Source of the DNA: Betaproteobacteria bacterium
GTDB taxonomy: Bacteria; Pseudomonadota; Gammaproteobacteria; Burkholderiales; Burkholderiaceae_C
Direction: 5' to 3'
Assembly: GCA_013289985.1 (NCBI GenBank)
Contig: JABCYW010000011.1
Coordinates: 17,108-81,107 of the forward strand
DNA length: 64,000 bases
Shown: positions 45,257 through 55,556 of the stretch, piece after piece
Layout: each line of letters opens with the position of its first letter
How positions within the stretch are numbered: the first letter of the stretch is position 1
Position numbers and translations under genes: made by a program
The notes under the pieces: generated by a model
Databases searched by the model: none
The model's input: only the letters and a program-made list of their open reading frames with translations
Told to the model about the DNA's origin: nothing

Positions 45257-48115
45257 ATGATGGAGCAAAACAGGTCCAACTCCTACCTGTTCGGCGGTAA
45301 CGCGCCCTACGTGGAAGAGATGTACGAGGCCTATCTCGAGAACCCCGGCTCGGTGCCGGATACGTGGCGCGCCTATTTCGACGCGCTCCAGCATGTACCG
45401 GCCGCCGACGGCTCCGACTCCCGCGACGTCCCGCACGCGCCGGTCATCGAGTCCTTCGCGCAACGCGCCAAGGCCAATGCGTTCGCCGTCAAGGCCAGCT
45501 CCACCGACCTCGCCATCGCGCGCAAGCAGGTCCATGTCCAGTCGCTGATCGCCGCCTACCGCTTCCTGGGCTCGCGCTGGGCCGACCTCGATCCGCTCAA
45601 GCGCACCGAGCGTCCGCGCATCCCCGAGCTCGATCCGGCGTTCTACGACCTGACCGAAGCCGACATGGACATCACGTTCTCGGCGACGAACACGTATTTC
45701 TCGACCAACGAGAACATGACGCTGCGCCAGATCCTGCAGGCGCTGCGCGAAACCTATTGCGGCACCATCGGCTGCGAGTTCATGCACATCACCGACCCCG
45801 GTGAGAAGCGCTGGTGGCAGGAACGCGTCGAGGCGATCCGCAGCAAGCCCACCTACAACGCCGAGGAAAAGAAGCACATCCTCGACCGCCTGACCGCGGC
45901 CGAAGGCCTCGAGCGCTACCTGCACACCAAGTTCGTCGGCCAGAAGCGCTTCTCGCTGGAAGGCGGCGAGAGCTTCATCGTGTCCATGGACGAACTGGTG
46001 CAGCGCGCCGGCGTCAAGGGCGTGCAGGAAGTGGTCATCGGCATGGCCCACCGCGGCCGCCTGAACGTGCTGGTGAACACGCTGGGCAAGATGCCCAAGG
46101 ACCTGTTCGCCGAGTTCGACCACACCGCGCCAGAAGACCTGCCCTCGGGCGACGTGAAGTACCACCAGGGCTTCTCCAGCGACATCACCACGTCGGGCGG
46201 CCCGGTCCACCTGTCGCTCGCGTTCAACCCGTCGCACCTGGAGATCGTCAACCCCGTGGCCGAAGGCTCGGTCAAGGCGCGCATGGATCGCCGCGGCGAT
46301 CACAAGGGCCTGCAGGTGCTGCCGGTCATCGTCCACGGCGACGCGGCCTTCGCGGGCCAGGGCGTGGTCATGGAGACGCTGGCGCTGGCGCAGACGCGCG
46401 GCTACTACACCGGCGGCACGGTGCACCTGGTCATCAACAACCAGATCGGCTTCACCACCTCCGACCCGCGCGACACGCGCTCCACGCTGTACTGCACCGA
46501 CGTCGTCAAGATGATCGAGGCGCCGGTGCTGCACGTCAACGGCGACGATCCGGAAGCGGTCGTGCTGTGCACGCAGCTCGCGCTCGACTACCGCCAGCAG
46601 TTCAACAAGGACGTGGTCGTCGACATCGTCTGCTTCCGCAAGCTGGGCCACAACGAGCAGGACACGCCCAGCCTCACCCAGCCGCTGATGTACAAGAAGA
46701 TCGCCGTGCACCCGGGCACCCGCAAGCTGTACGGCGAGAAGCTCGTCGCGCAGGGCGTGCTGGGCGAGACGGGCCCCGACGACATGGTCAAGGAGTTCCG
46801 CGCCGCGATGGACGCCGGCCGCCACACCCGCGACCCCGTCCTCACCAACTTCAAGGGCAAGTACGCGGTCGACTGGTCGCCGTTCCTGAACAAGAAGTGG
46901 ACCGACGCCGCCGACACCGCGCTGCCGGTGGCCGAGTTCAAGCGCCTGGCCGAACGCATCACCACGATCCCGGGCACGTTCAAGCTGCACCCTCTGGTGG
47001 AGAAGGTCATCGCTGACCGCGCCGCGATGGGCCGCGGCGAGATCAACGTCGACTGGGGCATGGGCGAGCACATGGCCTTCGCGTCGCTGGTGGCCAGCGG
47101 CTACCCGATCCGCCTGTCCGGCGAAGACTCCGGCCGCGGCACGTTCACGCACCGCCATGCCGTGCTGCACGACCAGAACCGCGAGAAGTTCGACACCGGC
47201 ACCTACACGCCGCTGCAGAACGTCACCGACAAGCAGGCGCCGTTCGTCGTCATCGACTCGCTGCTGTCCGAGGAGGCCGTGCTGGCCTTCGAATTCGGCT
47301 ACGCGTCGTCCGATCCGAACACGCTCGTCATCTGGGAAGCCCAGTTCGGCGACTTCGTCAACGGCGCCCAGGTGGTGATCGACCAGTTCATCGCCTCCGG
47401 CGAGGTGAAGTGGGGCCGTGCCAACGGCCTCACGCTGATGCTGCCGCACGGCTACGAAGGCCAGGGCCCGGAGCACAGCTCGGCGCGCCTCGAGCGCTTC
47501 ATGCAGCTGGCCGCCGACACCAACATGCAGATCGTGCAGCCCACCACGGCCGCCCAGATCTTCCACCTGCTGCGGCGCCAGATGGTGCGCGCCTTCCGCA
47601 AGCCGCTGGTCATCATGACGCCGAAGTCGCTGCTGCGGAACAAGGACGCCACGTCGCCGATGTCGGAGTTCACCAAGGGCGAGTTCCGCACGGTGATCCC
47701 CGAGCTCGACGCCACCATCGATGCCGCCAAGGTCAAGCGCGTGATCGCCTGCTCCGGCAAGGTGTACTACGACCTGGTCAAGAAGCGCGCCGAGCGCAAG
47801 GCCACCGACGTCGCCATCATCCGCGTGGAACAGCTGTATCCGTTCCCGCACAAGGCCTTCCAGGCCGAGGTGAAGAAGTACCCGCACCTCACCGACATCG
47901 TGTGGTGCCAGGACGAGCCGCAGAACCAGGGCGCCTGGTTCTTCGTGCAGCACTACATCCACGAGAACATGCTCGAAGGCCAGAAGCTCGGCTATGCCGG
48001 TCGCCCGGCCTCGGCATCGCCGGCCGTCGGCTACGCCCACCTGCACCAGGAGCAACAGATCGCGCTGCTGGAACAGGCCTTCACGAAGCTCAAGGGTTTC
48101 ATCCTCACCAAATAA
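45257..48115 (+). CDS. odhA: 2-oxoglutarate dehydrogenase E1 component
   Basis: This thiamine-diphosphate enzyme decarboxylates 2-oxoglutarate in the TCA cycle and transfers the succinyl group to E2 (OdhB). The 952-residue length is normal. Visible features are the N-terminal E2-contact segment (NSYLFGGNAPYVEEMYEAYL), GMAHRGRLNVLVN, the ThDP region (VNGDDPEAV...) and the C-terminal transketolase-like domain with SEEAVLAFEFGYAS and LPHGYEGQGPEHSSARLERF. It is followed after 93 bases by odhB and then lpd, giving the full complex in one operon. Two adjacent ATGs (45257, 45260) are possible starts. Confidence 0.97.
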   Translation: MMEQNRSNSYLFGGNAPYVEEMYEAYLENPGSVPDTWRAYFDALQHVPAADGSDSRDVPHAPVIESFAQRAKANAFAVKASSTDLAIARKQVHVQSLIAAYRFLGSRWADLDPLKRTERPRIPELDPAFYDLTEADMDITFSATNTYFSTNENMTLRQILQALRETYCGTIGCEFMHITDPGEKRWWQERVEAIRSKPTYNAEEKKHILDRLTAAEGLERYLHTKFVGQKRFSLEGGESFIVSMDELVQRAGVKGVQEVVIGMAHRGRLNVLVNTLGKMPKDLFAEFDHTAPEDLPSGDVKYHQGFSSDITTSGGPVHLSLAFNPSHLEIVNPVAEGSVKARMDRRGDHKGLQVLPVIVHGDAAFAGQGVVMETLALAQTRGYYTGGTVHLVINNQIGFTTSDPRDTRSTLYCTDVVKMIEAPVLHVNGDDPEAVVLCTQLALDYRQQFNKDVVVDIVCFRKLGHNEQDTPSLTQPLMYKKIAVHPGTRKLYGEKLVAQGVLGETGPDDMVKEFRAAMDAGRHTRDPVLTNFKGKYAVDWSPFLNKKWTDAADTALPVAEFKRLAERITTIPGTFKLHPLVEKVIADRAAMGRGEINVDWGMGEHMAFASLVASGYPIRLSGEDSGRGTFTHRHAVLHDQNREKFDTGTYTPLQNVTDKQAPFVVIDSLLSEEAVLAFEFGYASSDPNTLVIWEAQFGDFVNGAQVVIDQFIASGEVKWGRANGLTLMLPHGYEGQGPEHSSARLERFMQLAADTNMQIVQPTTAAQIFHLLRRQMVRAFRKPLVIMTPKSLLRNKDATSPMSEFTKGEFRTVIPELDATIDAAKVKRVIACSGKVYYDLVKKRAERKATDVAIIRVEQLYPFPHKAFQAEVKKYPHLTDIVWCQDEPQNQGAWFFVQHYIHENMLEGQKLGYAGRPASASPAVGYAHLHQEQQIALLEQAFTKLKGFILTK

Positions 48116-48126
48116 GACATTGCTCG

Positions 48127-48175
48127 CCGGCCGCGGCGCTTTTCCCGGGGAACGGGAAGGCCCGCCGCGGACCGG
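48127..48175 (+). other. Large intercistronic hairpin between odhA and odhB
   Basis: CCGCGGCG (48131-48138) pairs with CGCCGCGG (48163-48170), with an inner stem TTCCCG (48142-48147)/CGGGAA (48153-48158) and outer CCGG pairs. No T-run follows, so it is not a standard terminator. It may protect the odhA message or set the E1:E2 ratio. Confidence 0.6.
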
Positions 48176-48208
48176 CTTCGCGTCAACATTCAGAAGAAGA
48201 GAAATTTC

Positions 48209-49471
<1,263 letters not shown>

Positions 49472-49482
49472 GGACGACGACC

Positions 49483-50910
<1,428 letters not shown>

Positions 50911-50922
50911 GTCCGCAGGGGG

Positions 50923-51050
50923 CTGGCATCTCCTCGAACCGCCGCAGGCGGATCGAGGCAATGCCTGAACCCGTCCGCGCTGAAGCCTCTCCCAGGGGAT
51001 AGTGGTCAGGCATTGCCTCGAATCGCTGGCGCGATCCGAGGAGATGCCAG
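50923..51050. repeat. Pair of REP-like palindromes in inverted arrangement (BIME-like)
   Basis: Two palindromic units, 50925-50965 and 51009-51048, face each other. Each begins GGCAT and ends ATGCC. Each has a CCTCG/CGAGG stem and a central mini-hairpin: CCGCC-GCA-GGCGG in the left unit and ATCGC-TGGC-GCGAT in the right. The units are near reverse complements of each other, but their central stems differ while still pairing. This is the layout of bacterial interspersed REP elements. It lies between lpdA and zapE. Confidence 0.7.
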
Positions 51051-51064
51051 ACCCCTCCGAATCC

Positions 51065-52165
51065 ATGCCCACCGTCACCGAGCTTTACCAGCAGACCCTC
51101 GCCGAGCGCGGCTTCACCGCCGACGCCGCGCAGCTGAACGCCGTCGCCGCGTTGCAGCGCTGCGAGGACGAGTGGGACGCCTACAAGTCGCGCCGCTCCA
51201 ACGCCATCACCAAGATACTGGTGCGCCCGCCCATCCCGCGTGGCGTCTACATGTACGGCGGCGTGGGCCGCGGCAAGAGCTTCCTGATGGACTGCTTCTT
51301 CCAGGCCGTGCCCCTGAAGCGCAAGGTGCGCCTGCACTTCCACGAGTTCATGCGCGAGGTGCACCGCGAGCTGCAGGACCTGAAGGGCATGGCCGATCCG
51401 CTGCAGGAGCTCGGCCGCCGCATCTCGCTGCGCTACCGGCTCATCTGCTTCGACGAGTTCCACATCGCCGACGTCACCGACGCGATGATCCTGCACCGGC
51501 TGCTGCTGTCGCTGTTCGAGAACCGCGTCTCGTTCGTCACCACGTCGAACTTCAAGCCCGACGACCTGTATCCGAACGGCCTCAACCGCGAGCGGATCCT
51601 GCCCGCCATCGAGCTGCTCAACGCGAAGCTGGAGGTGATCAACGTGGACGCCGGCACCGACTACCGGCGCCGCACGCTCACCGACGCCAAGCTGTACCAC
51701 ACGCCGCTGGGCCCCGAGGCCGACGCCGACATGGCCGCCACCTTCGACCACCTGGCCGAGGCGCGCGACGAGAGCCCGATCCTCCACATCGAGCACCGCG
51801 AGATCCGCGCCCGCCGGCGCGCCGGCGGCGTGGTGTGGTTCGACTTCCGCGAGCTGTGCGGCGGCCCGCGCTCGATGAACGACTACCTCGAGCTGGCCAC
51901 CCAGTTCCACACGGTGATGCTGTCGGACGTGCCGCAGATGCCGCCGCGCCTCTCGGCCGAGGCGCGCCGCTTCACGTGGCTGGTGGACGTGCTCTACGAC
52001 CGCCGCGTCAAGCTGGTGATCTCGGCCGCGGTGCCGCCCGAGCAGTTGTACCTGGAAGGCCCGCTGGTGCACGAGTTCCCGCGCACGATCTCGCGCCTTC
52101 AGGAGATGCAGTCGCAGGAGTACCTGGCGATCGCCAAGCGCGACGTGGACACGGGCCTGACTTAG
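51065..52165 (+). CDS. zapE: ZapE/AFG1-family ATPase
   Basis: The 366-residue AAA+-like ATPase has Walker A GGVGRGKSFLM (about 60-70), Walker B LICFDEFHIAD and the sensor FVTTSNFKPDDLYPNGL. RRFTWLVDVLYDRRVKLVIS is near the C-terminus. ZapE in E. coli affects Z-ring stability during division; mitochondrial relatives (AFG1/LACE1) act in protein quality control. In betaproteobacteria it commonly follows the odh operon, as here. ATG 51065 is chosen because upstream in-frame ATGs fall within or next to the REP-like repeat. Its end overlaps the convergent transporter gene by four bases. Confidence 0.92.
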   Translation: MPTVTELYQQTLAERGFTADAAQLNAVAALQRCEDEWDAYKSRRSNAITKILVRPPIPRGVYMYGGVGRGKSFLMDCFFQAVPLKRKVRLHFHEFMREVHRELQDLKGMADPLQELGRRISLRYRLICFDEFHIADVTDAMILHRLLLSLFENRVSFVTTSNFKPDDLYPNGLNRERILPAIELLNAKLEVINVDAGTDYRRRTLTDAKLYHTPLGPEADADMAATFDHLAEARDESPILHIEHREIRARRRAGGVVWFDFRELCGGPRSMNDYLELATQFHTVMLSDVPQMPPRLSAEARRFTWLVDVLYDRRVKLVISAAVPPEQLYLEGPLVHEFPRTISRLQEMQSQEYLAIAKRDVDTGLT

Positions 52166-52986
52166 GCCGGCGTCAGCGGCGCGTCACGCCGTGCCAGCGC
52201 GAGGCCGGCCACGAAGCTCGCGCCGACGACGGCCACGATGGCCAGCGCGACCAGCTCCGAATGCGCCTCCGCCCACCCCGCCACGCCCGCCGACAACTGC
52301 ACCGCCGCGCCGAGGGCCGCCGTGCCCAGGCTGATGCCGCTGATCGAGACGCACATCACGCGCGAGGCGCGCGCGGAACCCGCACCCGGACGCTGGATCA
52401 GGCGCGCCACCCACCAGCCGTTGAGGCCGTCCACGACGATCATGCCCAGCACGAACGCGCCGGCCAGCAGCGCCACCGCCGCGAGCCCCTGGCTGGCGGT
52501 GCCGGTGGCCGCCATCAGCGCGGCCTGGCTCACGGTGTCGAACGACACGGCGAACAACACGCCCACGCCCATCACCGCGCGCCGGCTGCAGGCCTTGAGC
52601 GCGCCGTTGAACAACCGGCTGCGCCATCCGGCCAACGCCACCGCGGCGTCGGGCGCGGCGCGACGCCAGGCGACGAGGTTCAACGCGCCCAGCAGCGCCA
52701 GCATCGCGATGGAGGCCCAGGCGCCGAAGGGCTCCAGCCATTCGGGCGCGGCCCACGCATGGGCGGTCAGCGCCACCGCGAACGCGACCGCCAGCACGAC
52801 CACGCCGTGGCCGGCCGAGAACCACAGGCCGGTGCGCCGCGCAAGCGCCGGGCGCGCCTCGGCGTTGCAGCGCGTCATCGCGTCGATGGCCGCGAGGTGA
52901 TCGGCGTCGACGCCGTGGCGCATGCCCAGCACGCCGGCGACGACGGCGAGGCCGAGGAGTTCGGAAATCGAGGCGGCGGGGCTCAT
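52162..52986 (-). CDS. NicO-type nickel/cobalt transporter
   Basis: The 274-residue integral membrane protein has several hydrophobic helices and the metal-recognition motif LGMRHGVDADHLAAID near the N-terminus (about residues 20-35). The HxxxxDH motif is diagnostic of nickel/cobalt transporters. Other supporting segments are SFDTVSQAALM and LAGAFVLGMIVVDGLNGWWV. It probably moves Ni2+ or Co2+ across the inner membrane; the direction (uptake or efflux) cannot be read from sequence. No urease, hydrogenase or cobalamin gene is adjacent. ATG 52986 is the natural start. Confidence 0.8.
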   Translation of the reverse strand: MSPAASISELLGLAVVAGVLGMRHGVDADHLAAIDAMTRCNAEARPALARRTGLWFSAGHGVVVLAVAFAVALTAHAWAAPEWLEPFGAWASIAMLALLGALNLVAWRRAAPDAAVALAGWRSRLFNGALKACSRRAVMGVGVLFAVSFDTVSQAALMAATGTASQGLAAVALLAGAFVLGMIVVDGLNGWWVARLIQRPGAGSARASRVMCVSISGISLGTAALGAAVQLSAGVAGWAEAHSELVALAIVAVVGASFVAGLALARRDAPLTPA

Positions 52987-53285
52987 GTCGAACGGACTAT
53001 AGAGCGCCCCGGGGTCCCGGTGAATCCCGGCGGCGAGACCGTGCATCCGGGCGCGCCGTGGGCGTTCTGGGCCGGCCTGAAGTTCAGGCTCTGGCCGACC
53101 GCGATTGGGGTGCAACGCGTCGAAATGGGGCGTCACGCACCAAAACGATGTTGCTGCGCCGCGTCACGCCACGCACGGCCGGGCAGGGCGATGCTTCATT
53201 TGCGAGCACGCATATTGCTTTCTGGTGCGTCGGCCCGGAAACCGCACCATTGTGGAAATCGGTAGGCCGACTTCGCGAAAGAAGA
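52987..53285. promoter_or_regulatory. Spacer upstream of amt with a weak sigma-54-like element
   Basis: This 299-base spacer has no gene that I can support. GAGCACGCATATTGCTT at 53204-53220 resembles a sigma-54 promoter (TGGCACG-N4-TTGCW) but lacks the key GG of the -24 box. Inverted GGTGC/GCACC half-sites around 53108-53145 and 53223-53248 could be NtrC-type sites. Since amt genes are usually nitrogen-regulated, this is plausible but weak. Confidence 0.25.
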
Positions 53286-54491
53286 ATGATGGAGACTTCG
53301 AGACAAGGCGCCGACGTGCTGTTCCTGCTGCTCGGCGCCGTGATGGTGCTGGCGATGCACGCCGGGTTCGCGTTCCTGGAACTGGGGACGGTACGCAAGA
53401 AGAACCAGGTCAACGCGCTGGTGAAGATCCTGGTCGATTTCGCGGTGTCCACCGTGGCCTACTTCTTCATCGGCTACCTGGTGGCCTACGGCACCAGCTT
53501 CTTCGTCGACGCCCAGCACCTGGCGCTGCGCAACGGCTACGAGCTCGTGCGCTTCTTCTTCCTGATGACCTTCGCCGCCGCGGTGCCCGCCATCGTCTCG
53601 GGCGGCATCGCCGAACGCGCGCGCTTCGAGCCGCAGCTGGCCGCCACGGCCATCATCGTGGGCATCGCCTATCCGTTGCTCGAAGGCGTGGCCTGGAACG
53701 ATCGCTTCGGCGTCCAGGCGGCGTTGAAGGGATGGTTCGGCGCGCCGTTCCACGACTTCGCCGGCAGCGTCGTCGTGCACGCGATGGGCGGCTGGGTGGC
53801 GCTCGCCGCGGTGCTGCTGCTGGGGCCGCGTGCCAATCGCTATCGCAAGGACGGTGCGATCAGCGCGCATCCGCCGTCCAACATCCCGTTCCTGGCGCTG
53901 GGCGCCTGGGTGCTGGCGGTGGGCTGGTTCGGCTTCAACGTGATGAGCGCGCAGGTGCTGGACAGGATCTCGGGCCTCGTGGCCGTCAACTCGCTGATGG
54001 CCATGGTGGGCGGCACGCTGGCGGCCGTGCTGATGGGCCGCAACGACCCCGGCTTCGCCTACAACGGCCCGCTGGCCGGCCTGGTGGCGGTATGCGCCGG
54101 CTCCGACCTGATGCACCCGGTCGGCGCGCTGGTGACCGGCGTCACCGCGGGCGCGATCTTCGTGCGCCTGTTCACGCTCACGCAGAACCGCTGGAAGATC
54201 GATGACGTGCTCGGCGCGTGGCCGCTGCACGGCCTGTGCGGCGCGTGGGGTGGCGTCGCCGCGGGCATCTTCGGGCAGCGCGCGCTCGGCGGCCTGGGCG
54301 GCGTGTCGCTGGCGTCGCAGGCCGTCGGCACGCTGGGCGCGATCGCCTGGGGCCTGGCGAGCGGCTTCGTCGTCTACGGCCTGCTCAAGCGCTTCGTGGG
54401 CCTGCGCCTGTCGCAGGAAGAGGAGTTCGAGGGCGCCGACCTGTCGATCCACCGCATCGGGGCGACGCCGGAGCGCGAAGTCAGTTGGTGA
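53286..54491 (+). CDS. amt: Ammonium transporter
   Basis: The 401-residue membrane protein of the Amt/MEP/Rh family has about eleven helices and carries ammonium or ammonia across the inner membrane. The twin pore histidines are visible in FAGSVVVHAMGGW and WPLHGLCGAWGG. FAFLELGTVRKKNQVNAL is the family N-terminal signature. Two ATGs (53286, 53289) are possible starts. No glnK (P-II) gene lies next to it, which is unusual for a classical amtB locus, so its regulation may differ. It shares a bidirectional terminator with the convergent phosphatase gene. Confidence 0.93.
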   Translation: MMETSRQGADVLFLLLGAVMVLAMHAGFAFLELGTVRKKNQVNALVKILVDFAVSTVAYFFIGYLVAYGTSFFVDAQHLALRNGYELVRFFFLMTFAAAVPAIVSGGIAERARFEPQLAATAIIVGIAYPLLEGVAWNDRFGVQAALKGWFGAPFHDFAGSVVVHAMGGWVALAAVLLLGPRANRYRKDGAISAHPPSNIPFLALGAWVLAVGWFGFNVMSAQVLDRISGLVAVNSLMAMVGGTLAAVLMGRNDPGFAYNGPLAGLVAVCAGSDLMHPVGALVTGVTAGAIFVRLFTLTQNRWKIDDVLGAWPLHGLCGAWGGVAAGIFGQRALGGLGGVSLASQAVGTLGAIAWGLASGFVVYGLLKRFVGLRLSQEEEFEGADLSIHRIGATPEREVSW

Positions 54492-54504
54492 CCGCGGGGC
54501 CGCC

Positions 54505-54537
54505 ATGAAAAACGGCGCACTCGGCGCCGCTTTTCAT
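54505..54537. terminator. Bidirectional terminator between amt and the PP2C gene
   Basis: ATGAAAA-A-CGGCGC (54505-54518) pairs with GCGCCG-C-TTTTCAT (54524-54537), with a single mismatch. The A- and T-rich ends give a T-run in both directions. It fits exactly between the two convergent stop codons. Confidence 0.85.
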
Positions 54538-54539
54538 GT

Positions 54540-55307
54540 TCAGGTGATCGCTTCCACTCGAACGAGCACCAGCGACAGGTTGTCGCCGGATCCACGCGCG
54601 CGCTGGCGGGCCTTGCTGATCAGCATCTCGGTGGCCTCGCGCGGCGACAGCGCGTTGATGATGGCGCCGATCTCGCGCGCGGTGAGGTAGTGCCAGAGGC
54701 CGTCGCTGCAGGCCATCAGCGAGTCGCCCACCTCGAGATAGTCGATGGCGTTGAGTTCCACCGGCGGGTCCTGCTGCGTGCCCAGGCAGCCGGTGAGCAG
54801 GTTGGACTGCGGGTGGGTATTGGCCTTCTCTTCGGTGAGGCGGCCCTCGTCGATCAGGCGCTGCACGTAGGAGTGGTCCTTGGTGCGGCGCACCAGTTCC
54901 GCGCCGCGGAAGTGGTAGATGCGGGAGTCGCCGGCGTGCACCGTGTAGGCCTGGCGGCTGGGCATCACCAGGAACGCGGCCAGCGTGCTGTGCGGCTCTT
55001 CCTCGGCCGTGATGGCCGTGAGCTTGATCATCAGGTGCGACTCGACCACGAGGTCGGTGAGCATCTTGGTGGGATCGTCGCGCGCGGGCGAGAAGCGCTC
55101 GAACACCTGGCGCGCGGTCATCACCACCTGGTCGGCCGCCGTGCGACCGCCGCTCTTGCCGCCCATGCCGTCCGCCACCAGGCCCAGCGCACACCCGGGT
55201 ATACGCGGGTGCACCAGCAGCTCGATCTGGTCCTGCTGGTAGGCACGATCCCCCTTGTGCAGGCCCGTGGAGGCCGAAATGCGGAATCCTTGCGTGGTCG
55301 TGTTCAT
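54540..55307 (-). CDS. PP2C-type serine/threonine protein phosphatase
   Basis: The 255-residue protein has the metal-binding motifs of the PPM/PP2C family: DRAYQQDQIEL, LVADGMGGKSGG, HAGDSRIYHFR, SDGLWHYL and the final GSGDNLSLVLVRV. It should remove phosphate from Ser/Thr residues using Mn2+ or Mg2+. No kinase of the Hanks type is adjacent, so its partner is unknown. ATG 55307 is chosen because the longer frame upstream crosses the divergent DUF465 gene. Confidence 0.92.
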   Translation of the reverse strand: MNTTTQGFRISASTGLHKGDRAYQQDQIELLVHPRIPGCALGLVADGMGGKSGGRTAADQVVMTARQVFERFSPARDDPTKMLTDLVVESHLMIKLTAITAEEEPHSTLAAFLVMPSRQAYTVHAGDSRIYHFRGAELVRRTKDHSYVQRLIDEGRLTEEKANTHPQSNLLTGCLGTQQDPPVELNAIDYLEVGDSLMACSDGLWHYLTAREIGAIINALSPREATEMLISKARQRARGSGDNLSLVLVRVEAIT

Positions 55308-55352
55308 GTCCGCCAATATAAACTGTGATTGCGCCTGCCACCGGCTCCGGCC

Positions 55353-55556
55353 ATGAATGAATCCCTGCATTCCCCACAACGTCACCTGATCGAGCTCCGA
55401 ATGGCTCACGCCGACCTTGATCAACTGATCGACGCGGCGGGCGCGCAGGCGACCCTCGACGAACTGGCGCTCAAGCGCCTGAAGAAGCGTCGTCTCCTCC
55501 TGCGCGACCAGATCTCGCAGCTCGAAGCCGAACTGTCCCCCCCCGAAAAAGCGTGA
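55353..55556 (+). CDS. DUF465/YdcH-like small protein
   Basis: The 67-residue helical protein (HLIELRMAHADLDQLIDAAG, then LKRLKKRRLLLRDQISQLEAE) matches the YdcH/DUF465 type, a short antiparallel coiled coil of unknown function. ATG 55353 is preferred to TTG 55329. Its stop overlaps the GTG start of the DinG-type helicase (GTGA, 55553-55556), so the two are translationally coupled. Confidence 0.75.
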   Translation: MNESLHSPQRHLIELRMAHADLDQLIDAAGAQATLDELALKRLKKRRLLLRDQISQLEAELSPPEKA

